Notes under the pieces: model-generated
The model's input: the letters and a program-made list of their open reading frames with translations, nothing else
What the model was told of the DNA's origin: nothing
Database searches by the model: none
NCBI GenBank assembly: GCA_050179685.1
Contig: JBFXEW010000005.1
Coordinates: 1 to 64,000 of the forward strand
DNA length: 64,000 nt
Reading direction: 5' to 3'
Origin: GWE2-40-63 sp050179685
Lineage (GTDB): Bacteria > Bacteroidota > Bacteroidia > Bacteroidales > SZUA-534
Position numbers and translations under genes: made by a program
Part shown: in pieces, positions 9,455 to 19,036 of the stretch
Numbering within the stretch: position 1 is the first letter of the stretch
Layout: every line of letters starts with the position of its first letter

Positions 9455-12175
9455 TTAATAAGCGTTGTCGTACCAACTGCGGTTTTTATTGTATTTTAAA
9501 TCCTGCAATACCGATGCTTTTACCCCAATAGCAAAATTATAGCTCTGACGTGGTCCAAAAGGGATTAGACTTAGCGTAGCCACCCAGCAATGCAGATCGC
9601 GGCTTAAATTAAAACTGGTGTATGAAAAGTCTTTGGCTTTAAAATCCCAGCCTGAACGGAATCCTATTTTCCATAGGGGTGTCAGGCTAAAATCGCCTGA
9701 AAAACTCATGGTTTGTGTTATTTCAGCCGTTTTCTTTGGTTTTGTAAAGCTTAGTGAATAATCGACACGCAGGTTCCAGGGAATCTTAAAATAATCGTAA
9801 CCATAATATTCCGAATGATTGTGCGGATGCTCATTTGGATTTCCTGTCATTGGCAAATCGTTAATCTCACCTGCAGGAGCTCCCAAACTGGCATCGGTAT
9901 CTTTACCTTTATCTTTTCCAAACAGGGTGTTAGAATTAAACGTAAGTCCCGTACTTGCTCTGGCTGAAGTTATTCGAAACAGCTGCCCCGGATTGTGCTT
10001 AAAATGGAAAGTATTGATGGGATTACCCGTAGAATCATCCAGCGCATAAAAGTTTCCGGTAGCTGACATGTTTATACTTAGTATTTTAAAGAGCGTAGTA
10101 CGGGCCGAAATATTCAAGGGCGCCCAGTTAAACTCTTCGGCGAGCATGTTGTATGAAGTGGAAAAATTTAAGGATTCCAGAATCTTAACTTTAGCATCGG
10201 TGCCGGTGGTGTCTTTTTTATTGGCCACCTTCATTTCTACATTATTATTCAGCGAAAAACTAACAGAACCCGATTTTCCGGCTCCGGGTATGCCCCCAAT
10301 ATTGTCGCTAAAGGGTGAATAATAAACCATTCGGGTGGTATCGGTATTACTGGGATCCAATTCATAATAGCCCCATTTTGCCTCCTGAAAATCGGGTCTG
10401 AAACTCATAGATACCGAGGGAGTGGCCACATGCCGAATGGCTTTCAGGTATTTGTTTTTAAACTGAAACATACCGTAAAGTGTGGTTCCCAAACCCAAAC
10501 TGTAGCCGTAATCGTAGATATTATAAAAGCCTTTTTCTTCACGGATTAAAACCGTATCGAGCTTGCCTTCATCATCATAAACAGCATCCTTGTATTTGGC
10601 ATTAAAATACATCCGATCGGTAAAATTAATACTCGGCGAAAGATTAAAATACTTCAGTACTTTTACAGAGGTGCTTAAAGGAATGGAGTGTTTAATACCA
10701 TTTTTAAGATAATCTCTCACCTGTGGGGTAAATATCACAGAATCGTGGGCAGTTACCCGGTTTTCAAAGTTTCCTGTGTAGGTAATACCAATATTCTCGT
10801 ACCATTTGGCTTTACCGCTACTGTTTTTACTTCGAAAAGGGAAAATACGGTTCATATTAACCGTCATTTGCGGAAGTGTTAAGTTGACAATGCTGTCTTT
10901 GGTGTTTTGTGAATGCCGTAAACTCATCGACATACTGAAGGGCGTATTGGCGAAAGTTTTTCGGTACGAGATGCTTGAACTTGTGGTATTGGTCAGGTAA
11001 TCTTCTGAAGTAGTGGAATTATATTTTTGATTTCCCATGGAACTGAAGTTCACACTGGCACTGAAGTTACTGTTGGGCCGGGCTTTGGCATCCTGTGCAT
11101 GCGTCCATTGAATGCGGTATTCACTCGATTCATGGTAGTTCAGCAAATCAGGTTCTCCCACCACTACCTTACTGTAAGCCAGATTAACACTTCCGTTAAA
11201 CTTGTATCGGAGTTTGTATTTCGATTGCGCCCCAAGCAACCAGGTACCTTTAGAATAAACATCGCCTTTTAAAGCCAAATCGAAATAGTCGTTAAAGGCA
11301 AAATAATAACCACCCTCGCGCAGGAAAAAACCCCGTGAATTCTCTTCTCCAAATTTTGGTATCAGAAAACCTGAAGCTTTCTCTTTAGTTGACGGGAAAA
11401 AACCAAAGGGAACCATTATGGGGTATAACGGAATATCTTCAATAACCAAAAATGAAAAACTGGCTACTATGGCCTTATCGGGAATAACCTTCCCTTTTGA
11501 AAGCCACAAATAAAAGTGTGGATCTTCCAGTTCGCAGGTTGAGTATTTTCCACGGTATAAATTAATGGCATTGGTGGGATCTTTTTTGGTTGACTGACTG
11601 TGCAGGTAACCTTCTTCCTGTTCGGTATAAAGTCCTTTAATAAACCCTTTTTCAGTTTTCACATTGTAGGTAAGCGATTTGGCCTGCATGGTTTCGCTGC
11701 CCTGGGTAAAAACCGGTTGCCCCTGCAAAACACCGGCTGAATCGGCTACGCCTTCGGCATACAAAATGTTTTGCTCCATGTCGACCTCTATATAAGCAGC
11801 CTTCAGCTCAATATCTTCGTAATTGATAGATGCATCACCAAATAGAAACACCTTTTTTCCATCGAGAGAATAAAGGGTTGAATCCTTGGCATTATAGATA
11901 ACTTTATCTTTAAAAACGGGACTTGGACGTTTGGGTGTTTCCTTATTCTCTCTATCAATGCCGAATCCCGGATTTTCAAGTTCGTAAGCAGCATCAAGCG
12001 AATCATTAACCTGTTTTTCGACAGGCGTTATCTGCTTCTTAGCAATACTGTCGGGTGTTTGGCTGTAATAAATTGAATCCGGGTTATGTAATTCGTATTC
12101 AATTATTTGCGAATGCAGTATTGAACTATATATTAAAAGCAGTATGATTGTTGTGCTTAGGCTTTTTGTTTTCAA
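9455..12175 (-). CDS. lptD: LptD-like outer membrane LPS-assembly protein
   Basis: A 906-residue outer membrane protein with an N-terminal signal (about residues 5-22). The first 250 residues contain an OstA/LptA-like beta domain (YNAKDSTLYSLDGKKVFLFGDASINYEDIELKAAYIEVD region), followed by a long beta-barrel region of alternating polar and hydrophobic residues with repeated NFS, SVS and aromatic endings, terminating in SWYDNAY. In Bacteroidota such proteins are taken as LptD, which inserts lipopolysaccharide into the outer leaflet. The short basic C-terminus does not have the usual terminal Phe. It is divergent from the amidase gene, with only 48 bases between the starts, so their promoters overlap. 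Confidence 0.75.
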   Translation of the reverse strand: MKTKSLSTTIILLLIYSSILHSQIIEYELHNPDSIYYSQTPDSIAKKQITPVEKQVNDSLDAAYELENPGFGIDRENKETPKRPSPVFKDKVIYNAKDSTLYSLDGKKVFLFGDASINYEDIELKAAYIEVDMEQNILYAEGVADSAGVLQGQPVFTQGSETMQAKSLTYNVKTEKGFIKGLYTEQEEGYLHSQSTKKDPTNAINLYRGKYSTCELEDPHFYLWLSKGKVIPDKAIVASFSFLVIEDIPLYPIMVPFGFFPSTKEKASGFLIPKFGEENSRGFFLREGGYYFAFNDYFDLALKGDVYSKGTWLLGAQSKYKLRYKFNGSVNLAYSKVVVGEPDLLNYHESSEYRIQWTHAQDAKARPNSNFSASVNFSSMGNQKYNSTTSEDYLTNTTSSSISYRKTFANTPFSMSMSLRHSQNTKDSIVNLTLPQMTVNMNRIFPFRSKNSSGKAKWYENIGITYTGNFENRVTAHDSVIFTPQVRDYLKNGIKHSIPLSTSVKVLKYFNLSPSINFTDRMYFNAKYKDAVYDDEGKLDTVLIREEKGFYNIYDYGYSLGLGTTLYGMFQFKNKYLKAIRHVATPSVSMSFRPDFQEAKWGYYELDPSNTDTTRMVYYSPFSDNIGGIPGAGKSGSVSFSLNNNVEMKVANKKDTTGTDAKVKILESLNFSTSYNMLAEEFNWAPLNISARTTLFKILSINMSATGNFYALDDSTGNPINTFHFKHNPGQLFRITSARASTGLTFNSNTLFGKDKGKDTDASLGAPAGEINDLPMTGNPNEHPHNHSEYYGYDYFKIPWNLRVDYSLSFTKPKKTAEITQTMSFSGDFSLTPLWKIGFRSGWDFKAKDFSYTSFNLSRDLHCWVATLSLIPFGPRQSYNFAIGVKASVLQDLKYNKNRSWYDNAY

Positions 12176-12199
12176 ATCAGATATAATATGCTATTTTTG
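12166..12199 (+). promoter_or_regulatory. Bacteroidota-type promoter for amidase gene
   Basis: A TAnnTTTG -7 box (TATTTTTG) ends at 12199 with a TTG 23 bases upstream of it, slightly longer than the usual spacing. Initiation would be near 12206, downstream of the ATG at 12188, which argues for translation from ATG 12224. Confidence 0.5.
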
Positions 12200-12223
12200 T
12201 ACAATAATTTTAGAAATCGAAAA

Positions 12224-13351
12224 ATGCGCACCAAAACTAATGAATTTTTAAGGTTTTCGGGTATTATAAAAAGAAAAATTCTTTTAGTTGTTCTGCTTAC
12301 AGCAGGCATTCCCTGCATTCAGGGAAATGGTTCGGAACCCGCTACAAAAAAGAAAATAGTTGTACTCGATGCGGGGCACGGAGGACAAGACACTGGTGCT
12401 CTGGGTAAAAAGTCGAAAGAAAAAGACATTGTTTTAGCCATTACATTAAAAGTTGGTTCGTATATCGAAAAAAACTTACCTCAAGTAGAAGTTATTTATA
12501 CCCGGAAGACAGATGTTTTTATTCCTCTGCACGAACGGGCCATGATTGCAAACAAGAATAATGCCGATATTTTTATATCGATACATGCCAACTCAAATCC
12601 CAGCAGTAAACCATCTGGTACTGAAACATTTGCCATGGGTTTACATAAAACTCAGGGAAACCTCGAAGTAGCAAAAAAAGAGAATGCAGTAATTGTTTAT
12701 GAGGAAGACTACAACGTAAAATACGAGGGATTCGATCCCAAATCGGCAGAATCGTACATCATATTCTCACTCATGCAAAATACCTACCTCGATCAGAGCT
12801 TACGCCTTGCTTCATACGTACAGAATGAATTCAGGGAAAAAGCCCGGCGTAAAGATCGTGGGGTAAAGCAAGCCGGTTTTTTGGTTCTCTGGAATACTTC
12901 GATGCCCAGTATTTTGGTTGAAACAGGTTTTATTTCGCATGAGCCGGAAGAAGAATACCTGATGTCAGAAAAAGGACAGGATTATCTTTCATCGGCCATT
13001 TACCGCGCAATTAAGCGTTATATTCTGGAATTAGAAGCCGACGAAAAAGCCATGGCTACCGTATCAACTCCAGTAAAACCTGAGGCAAATAACAATAACA
13101 AAGTTGAGTTTCGCGTTCAGATTACGTCCTCATCAAAACAATTATCCATAGAACATCCTGTTTTTGTTGGGTATTCGAATATATTTGAATACTTTGAGAA
13201 TGGTTTGTATAAATATGCTGTAGGAAAATTCAGCGACTACGAATCGGTAAAAAAATACCAGGAAGAATTAAAGCAAAATTTTCCGGGTGCTTTTATTGTC
13301 GCTTTTCAGAACAATCAAAAAATTGATTTAAAAAAAATCTTAACAAACTAA
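12224..13351 (+). CDS. N-acetylmuramoyl-L-alanine amidase with C-terminal SPOR-like domain
   Basis: Cleaves the lactyl-amide bond of peptidoglycan, usually at the septum. After a signal/anchor at residues about 17-34, an Amidase_3 domain carries the zinc ligands: His in LDAGHGGQDTG, Glu in the KSAESYIIFS region and His in SIHANSN, plus the catalytic LVETGFISH. A threonine/asparagine linker leads to a C-terminal module (about residues 300-370, FRVQITSSSK to AFIVAFQ) that looks like a SPOR fold. The same module ends the next gene. I chose ATG 12224 over 12188 because of the promoter position and because the signal peptide then has a normal n-region. The MCE gene follows after 13 bases. Confidence 0.88.
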   Translation: MRTKTNEFLRFSGIIKRKILLVVLLTAGIPCIQGNGSEPATKKKIVVLDAGHGGQDTGALGKKSKEKDIVLAITLKVGSYIEKNLPQVEVIYTRKTDVFIPLHERAMIANKNNADIFISIHANSNPSSKPSGTETFAMGLHKTQGNLEVAKKENAVIVYEEDYNVKYEGFDPKSAESYIIFSLMQNTYLDQSLRLASYVQNEFREKARRKDRGVKQAGFLVLWNTSMPSILVETGFISHEPEEEYLMSEKGQDYLSSAIYRAIKRYILELEADEKAMATVSTPVKPEANNNNKVEFRVQITSSSKQLSIEHPVFVGYSNIFEYFENGLYKYAVGKFSDYESVKKYQEELKQNFPGAFIVAFQNNQKIDLKKILTN

Positions 13352-13364
13352 AACAATTATAGCC

Positions 13365-14609
13365 GTGAAACGGAGTACATATATTAAAATAGGTATCGTT
13401 ATCAGTTTATCGATAGTTGCCCTAATCTGGGGATTAAATTTCTTAAAAGGTAAAGGGGCGTTTACCAACGACCAGCAATTTAATGTGGTTTACGAACGTA
13501 TTGACGGACTTGAAATAACCAATCCGGTGCTGATAAACGGATATAAAGTAGGCCAGGTTCGCGACATCCATTTTTTACCCGACTTATCGGGTAAACTGGT
13601 TGTTGTTGTTGCTATTAAACCCGAGATTCAATTACCCAAAGGAACCATTGCCCGAATATACTCCAGCGACCTGATGGGAACCAAAGCCATTGAGCTCATT
13701 TTAGGGAAAGAATCAAAACAATTGCAAGTTCCTGGCGATACGCTCATCGCCGATTTTGAAGGAAGTTTACAGGAAATGGTAAGCGTTCAGATGCTTCCGC
13801 TTAAAAATAAAGCTGAAAACCTGATGAAGGAAATGGAAGATGCCATTGAAATTGTAAAATATATTTTTAATGAAGAAACCCGCAACGACATTACCAGTAG
13901 CTTTAAAAATATAAAATCGACGTTTGCCAATCTCGAAAAATCATCGTCGAATCTCGATTCCATTGTTTCCGATGGTAAAACCCGAATCGATAATATATTA
14001 ATATATACCGAATCTATTACAAAAAATCTGGAAGCTCACAATCAGGATTTGGCAAATGCCATGCACAACATTTCAAACATAAGCGATTCGTTGGCACAGG
14101 CAAACCTGAAACAAACTTTATTGGCAACCCATAGTGTAATAAACCAATTGGACGAAATTACCCGAAAAATAAACGGCCGCGAAGGTACCCTGGGCTTATT
14201 ATTGAACAACGACACCCTGTACCAGAACCTTGAAGATGTGTCGTACAATTTGAATCGCCTGGTTGAAGATTTGCGCTTGAACCCCAAACGCTACGTGCAA
14301 TTTTCGGCCTTTAACCTGGGAAAAACCGTTTATGTTGATCAAGACCAAAGCGATACCCGCGGTAAAAAAGAAAAAATTGTATACAAAATTCAGATTCACG
14401 CTTCGAACGAACCCATTGCATTAAAACCTGAAAATTTTAAAGGATACAAAAATGTAGATGAAGTTTTAGTCGATGGCGTTTATATTTACTTATTAGGAAA
14501 TAAAAAGAATCTGGAAAGTGCCCGGCATTTTTTAAAAGAGGTAAATCAAGATTATCCTGAAGCATTTATTGTTGAAATTAAAGAACGAAGCTATACTCCG
14601 GTTAATTAA
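13365..14609 (+). CDS. MlaD/MCE-family lipid transport protein with C-terminal SPOR-like tail
   Basis: A 414-residue substrate-binding component of an Mla-type phospholipid transporter. It starts at GTG, has one N-terminal membrane helix (IGIVISLSIVALIWGLNFL), an MCE domain at about residues 38-115 (VVYERIDGLEITNPVLINGYKVGQV), and a long helical/coiled-coil region (about 140-300) as in proteins that form tunnels across the periplasm. Residues about 335-405 (YKIQIHASNE to AFIVEIKER) align with the end of the amidase just upstream, including the shared GY.N, DG.Y and YPEAFIV positions. No permease or ATPase gene is beside it, so its partners are elsewhere. Confidence 0.85.
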   Translation: MKRSTYIKIGIVISLSIVALIWGLNFLKGKGAFTNDQQFNVVYERIDGLEITNPVLINGYKVGQVRDIHFLPDLSGKLVVVVAIKPEIQLPKGTIARIYSSDLMGTKAIELILGKESKQLQVPGDTLIADFEGSLQEMVSVQMLPLKNKAENLMKEMEDAIEIVKYIFNEETRNDITSSFKNIKSTFANLEKSSSNLDSIVSDGKTRIDNILIYTESITKNLEAHNQDLANAMHNISNISDSLAQANLKQTLLATHSVINQLDEITRKINGREGTLGLLLNNDTLYQNLEDVSYNLNRLVEDLRLNPKRYVQFSAFNLGKTVYVDQDQSDTRGKKEKIVYKIQIHASNEPIALKPENFKGYKNVDEVLVDGVYIYLLGNKKNLESARHFLKEVNQDYPEAFIVEIKERSYTPVN

Positions 14610-14871
14610 CTTTTTTATTAACAATAAAACCTATAAGTTTTGTGAGCTCATAGTTTGTTAACATTCAGGCGCTTGAAATCACATATAATTTAACTACCTG
14701 ATTACCTGTAGTTTAAAAATATTAAAAATATTTTTTTTCTTAAGAAATTGAAAAAGAAACCCATATAAAACTTTTTAAAAAGTCAATAGCAAAATGATTT
14801 TTTTTTTACTTTTTTTTTCACAAAATTGCTTTCCGATTTAGGGGAATCACAAAAAAAATAACATTTAACCA

Positions 14872-16299
14872 ATGAATAAAGATTACCACCAGGTTTGGAG
14901 CAATTGTTTACGCGTAATTAAAGACAATGTTCCAGCTATAAGTTTTCGAACATGGTTTGAGCCCATTGTTCCTATTCGTGTCGATAAAAATGTACTAACC
15001 ATTCAGGTACCAAGTCCGTTCTTTTACGAATACCTTGAAGAACAATACATTGACATTTTAAGACGTACCTTGCGTAACGAACTGGGTGAGAATGCCAAAT
15101 TGGAGTACAGTGTTATTATGGAAAACAATGTGTACTCAAACAATACCCCTTATACCGTTAAATTACCAACAAACGATCGTCGGGAATTAAGCAACAAACC
15201 CCTATCCTTGCCTCTTGACGAACAAAAAACAATAAAAAATCCGTTTATTATTCCGGGGATTCAAAAGTTACATATCGATCCCCAATTAAATCCATCGAAC
15301 AACTTTAATAATTTTGTTGAAGGAGAATGCAACCGTCTTGCACGTTCTGCTGGTTATGCCGTAGCAAACAATCCGGGTAAAACAGCTTTTAATCCATTGT
15401 TTCTGTATGGTTCATCGGGATTGGGAAAGTCGCATCTGGCCCAAGCCATTGGAATTGAAGTAAAAGAAAAATATCCGGAAAAAGTTGTGCTCTATGTAAA
15501 TGGAAATAAATTCCACACCCAATTTGTAGAGGCAATACTTAACAATAATAGAAACGATTTTGTGCACTTCTATCAGATGATTGATGTGTTAATTATTGAT
15601 GATGTGCATGAGTTTGCCGGAAAAGAGAAAACCCAGGATATTTTCTTCCATATTTTTAACCACCTGCATCAGAACAGCAAACAGTTGATTCTTACATCCG
15701 ATAAATCGCCTGTCGATTTGCAGGGAATGGAACAACGCTTGCTTTCGCGCTTTAAATGGGGGCTTTCGGCCGATTTGCAGGTACCCGATTATGAAACCCG
15801 GATTGCTATTTTAAAACAAAAAGTTTACAACGACGGCATAGAACTCACCGACGAAGTTGTGGAATATATATCGTCGCAAATTACTACAAACATTCGTGAG
15901 CTTGAAGGAGCGCTGATTTCGTTACTGGCTCAGAGTACCCTGAATAAAAAAGAAATTACCATCGATTTAGCCCGAAAGATGATTGATCGCCTGGTAAAAA
16001 ATACCAAACGCGAAATCTCTATCGATTATATTCAAAAAGTAGTTTGCGATTATTTTAATATGCCGCCTGAGGTTATTAACTCAAAAACCCGCAAACGCGA
16101 AATTGTTCAGGCCCGGCAAATCGCCATGTTTTTTGCCAAAAGTCTTACCAAGTCTTCGTTGGCAACCATTGGCAGCCAGATTGGCGGAAAAGATCACGCT
16201 ACCGTACTTCATGCCTGTAAAACGGTTAATAACCTGATAGATACCGACAAGCGTTTTCGAGGGTTTATTGATGAAATAGAAAAGAAATTAAAAATATAA
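14872..16299 (+). CDS. dnaA: Chromosomal replication initiator DnaA
   Basis: AAA+ protein that melts the replication origin. The 475-residue product has the N-terminal DnaB-interaction domain (CLRVIKDNVPAISFRTWFEP), a Walker A (GSSGLGKSHLAQAI), Walker B (VLIIDDVHEF), sensor motifs and the DNA-binding signature KDHATVLHACK near the C-terminus. The 262-base gap upstream is AT-rich with long T runs, but I see no cluster of TTATCCACA boxes and dnaN is not next to it, so an origin here is unproven. A terminator follows at 16312. Confidence 0.97.
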   Translation: MNKDYHQVWSNCLRVIKDNVPAISFRTWFEPIVPIRVDKNVLTIQVPSPFFYEYLEEQYIDILRRTLRNELGENAKLEYSVIMENNVYSNNTPYTVKLPTNDRRELSNKPLSLPLDEQKTIKNPFIIPGIQKLHIDPQLNPSNNFNNFVEGECNRLARSAGYAVANNPGKTAFNPLFLYGSSGLGKSHLAQAIGIEVKEKYPEKVVLYVNGNKFHTQFVEAILNNNRNDFVHFYQMIDVLIIDDVHEFAGKEKTQDIFFHIFNHLHQNSKQLILTSDKSPVDLQGMEQRLLSRFKWGLSADLQVPDYETRIAILKQKVYNDGIELTDEVVEYISSQITTNIRELEGALISLLAQSTLNKKEITIDLARKMIDRLVKNTKREISIDYIQKVVCDYFNMPPEVINSKTRKREIVQARQIAMFFAKSLTKSSLATIGSQIGGKDHATVLHACKTVNNLIDTDKRFRGFIDEIEKKLKI

Positions 16300-16311
16300 A
16301 TTGCATTTGAC

Positions 16312-16346
16312 AAAAAAGCTGCCTTTTTAAAAAGCAGCTTTTTTTG
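16312..16346 (+). terminator. Rho-independent terminator after dnaA
   Basis: AAAAAGCTGC and GCAGCTTTTT form a 10-bp stem around an AT-rich loop, followed by a T run. It lies 12 bases after the dnaA stop. Confidence 0.85.
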
Positions 16347-16436
16347 ATTTTGTTTTCCCCCTTTTTTCTGAGCGTTGAATTTACTACTTTTGCTTCCTGT
16401 ATTTAGCTTTTGGCTCATAAACCAAAACTTTTATCC

Positions 16437-16469
16437 TTTTTTGATTATTTTAACAGCCATATACGTTTG
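16437..16469 (+). promoter_or_regulatory. Bacteroidota promoter for LysM gene
   Basis: TTTTTTG (16437-16443), an 18-base spacer, then TACGTTTG (16462-16469) match the -33/-7 pattern of Bacteroidota sigma-ABfr promoters. Transcription would begin near 16475, leaving a leader of about 55 bases. Confidence 0.6.
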
Positions 16470-16530
16470 TACTAACTGCATAAATAAATCGTTATTGTTT
16501 AGTAGAAATTAATTGTAGAAAAACAGATAC

Positions 16531-18678
16531 ATGAAAGCATTACTGGCCTTATTGATATTCCTATTTAGTTTTGGAGCGCTTCAGCAAACTTTTTCTCAGG
16601 ATGTTCAGGTTAATCGCTCAAACAATAAAGTAAGTCTCGGCGGAAAGCCCTATTATATTCACATTGTGCGCAAAGGTGAAACCTTGTTTGCCATAAGTCA
16701 GGCCTACCAGGTTCCGATTGATACTTTAAAAAAGGACAACTTGCATCTTACCACCGATATTAAAGTAAACCAATACATTAAAATAAGGATCCAGGAAGTA
16801 AAACAAGCAGCGGAACAAACTTTTAACTATCACAAAGTAGTAAAAGGTGATACGCCTTTTAATATAAGCAGAAAGTACCAACTATCCATCGATGAACTCT
16901 ACCGGCACAATCCGGATGCAAAACTCGGAATTCGAATCGGTGAATTGCTTAAAATACCTGCAAATCAGCCGGTAACTACTGTAAACGATACCGTGGATAA
17001 TGAGCTTACTGCAAATACTCAAGCCACTTCAAGCGATACTTCGTTTATAACCCATGTGGTGAAACGAAAACAAACCAAATTTGGCATATCAGCCAGTTAT
17101 AAAATTAGCATTGAAGAACTTGAAGCAGCAAACCCGGGTTTAAAAGACCGGATGATTCAGCCCGGAGAACTGTTAAAGATTCCTCAAACTAAAAGTGATT
17201 TGCTTGAAAATGAAGATTATGTTTATCACAAAGTTGCAAAACAGGAAACGCTGTTTGGACTGGCTAAAAAGTACGAGCTAAAAGAACGACATTTAATAAA
17301 AGCAAATCCTTTTCTTAAAGAGCGTGGCTTGCAGGAAGGCGATTTGCTTAAAATTGAACGTAATCCGATGACCGATTCCTTAAGCTTGGCCTCATTTACA
17401 CCAGATACTGTAGTTCAGGAAAAAACACCAAAACCACAAGAACCAGTTATTCAAAAAGATAGTCTTATCCGACAAATTTGCCCGGTTCCGGAGCCCGATA
17501 CGGTGACTAGCTATAAAGTAGCCTTGTTTTTACCACTTTACCTGAATATAAACGATACACTTGGAAAATTTGTCGATATTATTACAAAAGATGTCGATGG
17601 AAATGAAATACTTGAGTCGGTTTTACGAAACGGAAAAATTGAAGATAAAATCTATCCCCGCTCAAAAATATTTTTGGAATTTTATCAGGGTGCTTTGTTG
17701 GCTTTAAAAGACCTTAAAGAACTTGGCATTTCGCTCGAGGTACATGTTATCGATACCCGGAATGATAGTCTTTATATGGCCGAATTGCTTAAAACACGCG
17801 ATTTTAGCGACTTTAATCTGTTTATTGGGCCCGTATTTGGTGAATTATTAAGTCTGGTAGGCGATTATGCCTGGGAGCATCAGATAAATATTGTTTCTCC
17901 GCTTTCCATAAAAAGTGGCTTTATCGATCACAACCCATACGCATTCCAGGTTTCCCCCCCATTTAACGTGCAAATGCAACATGCATCAGAGTTTTTAAAT
18001 AATTTTGATGTTAAGAACTATATTGTAATACACGATGGAAATAACCTGGATCAGGAGTATATTTCCTATTTCAAAGAACAGTTATTTTCACAAATGAACG
18101 AATCAAATTTCGATCAGATTAAGTACAATGAGGTTTTTTATTACGATGCTCAGGATAGTGTGCTTAAATCGGTATTTACTCCCGGAATGGAAAATATTGT
18201 AATTGTACCTTCGAGCAGTCAGGCTTTTGTAACCGATGTGATGGGAAAACTGAATGGCTACTCTTACGAATTTAATATTACCACCTTTGGACAACCGCGA
18301 TGGGTCAGGTTTGAGAATATTGAACTCGATAACTTTCATAATACCCACACCCACATCTTTTCCAATTCGTACATCGATTATGGAACCAAAAATGTAATAG
18401 ATTTTGTAACGGAATACCGGAATCAATATAGCGCCGAACCCGATAAATATGCTTTTCAGGGTTATGATATTACCAAATATTTTTGTCAGGCTTTAAACCT
18501 TTACGGACACGATTTCAGAAAATGCATTCACCAATACCGGCCTGAGCTTTTACAGACCCGTTTGTATTTTGTACCCTATTCTGAACAAGGTGGGTATCAA
18601 AACACGGCCATTTACATCTTAGCATACACAAAAGATTACCGATTGATAAAGGCAGCATCCTATCCATCAGGCTTTTAG
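16531..18678 (+). CDS. LysM-repeat protein with periplasmic-binding (PBP1) domain
   Basis: A 715-residue exported protein. A signal peptide (about residues 1-22) is followed by four LysM modules (near residues 42-88, 106-146, 175-215, 233-270), each starting H-V/K-V-K-x-x-x-T and ending LLKI. After a proline-rich linker, residues about 325-715 resemble a type I periplasmic ligand-binding domain (VALFLPLYLNINDT, then NLFIGPVFGELLS). This layout is seen in Bacteroidota and recalls LpoA-like regulators of peptidoglycan synthases; a structural or regulatory role at the cell wall is my inference. It has its own promoter and no operon partner. Confidence 0.85.
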   Translation: MKALLALLIFLFSFGALQQTFSQDVQVNRSNNKVSLGGKPYYIHIVRKGETLFAISQAYQVPIDTLKKDNLHLTTDIKVNQYIKIRIQEVKQAAEQTFNYHKVVKGDTPFNISRKYQLSIDELYRHNPDAKLGIRIGELLKIPANQPVTTVNDTVDNELTANTQATSSDTSFITHVVKRKQTKFGISASYKISIEELEAANPGLKDRMIQPGELLKIPQTKSDLLENEDYVYHKVAKQETLFGLAKKYELKERHLIKANPFLKERGLQEGDLLKIERNPMTDSLSLASFTPDTVVQEKTPKPQEPVIQKDSLIRQICPVPEPDTVTSYKVALFLPLYLNINDTLGKFVDIITKDVDGNEILESVLRNGKIEDKIYPRSKIFLEFYQGALLALKDLKELGISLEVHVIDTRNDSLYMAELLKTRDFSDFNLFIGPVFGELLSLVGDYAWEHQINIVSPLSIKSGFIDHNPYAFQVSPPFNVQMQHASEFLNNFDVKNYIVIHDGNNLDQEYISYFKEQLFSQMNESNFDQIKYNEVFYYDAQDSVLKSVFTPGMENIVIVPSSSQAFVTDVMGKLNGYSYEFNITTFGQPRWVRFENIELDNFHNTHTHIFSNSYIDYGTKNVIDFVTEYRNQYSAEPDKYAFQGYDITKYFCQALNLYGHDFRKCIHQYRPELLQTRLYFVPYSEQGGYQNTAIYILAYTKDYRLIKAASYPSGF

Positions 18679-19005
18679 CAGAAAATAAACTCCGTTTAAG
18701 TGATTCTCTTTGTTGAATGTCAGTATCACGCTGATTCAATAATTCTGTAGTTTGAAGTATTCTCTACATTAAAATTCCATTCAAAATAGCTAATATATAA
18801 GTATTTAGTCCAATATTACAGCTGGGAGAAGCGGCTAATTGTAAAAAGATGGGCTCCGGCCTGCAATTATTGCAGTAAAATTAGTTTTTACAAAGTAAAT
18901 TTCTAAATAAGGTACAAGGCTAATAATTGTATATAGAAAAAGGATAAAATAGGATAGGATTGAACAAAAAAGCCATAATTACACATGTAAACACATTGGA
19001 TTTTG

Positions 19006-19022
19006 ACAAATGTCACATTTGT
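19006..19022. promoter_or_regulatory. Perfect palindrome, candidate operator downstream of pyrD
   Basis: ACAAATGT-C-ACATTTGT is a perfect 8-bp inverted repeat with a one-base centre, 15 bases from the pyrD stop. Copies of the same half-site flank the XRE regulator start on the other side of pyrD. The rest of the 358-base gap (18679-19036) contains no gene that I can recognise. Confidence 0.5.
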
Positions 19023-19036
19023 AACGATAAATTCAG

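Noticed and set aside
14610..14871. Replication origin upstream of dnaA
   Set aside because: The gap is AT-rich with long T runs, but I found no cluster of TTATCCACA-like boxes, and dnaN, gyrB or rpmH are not next to it. GC skew over a larger region would be needed.
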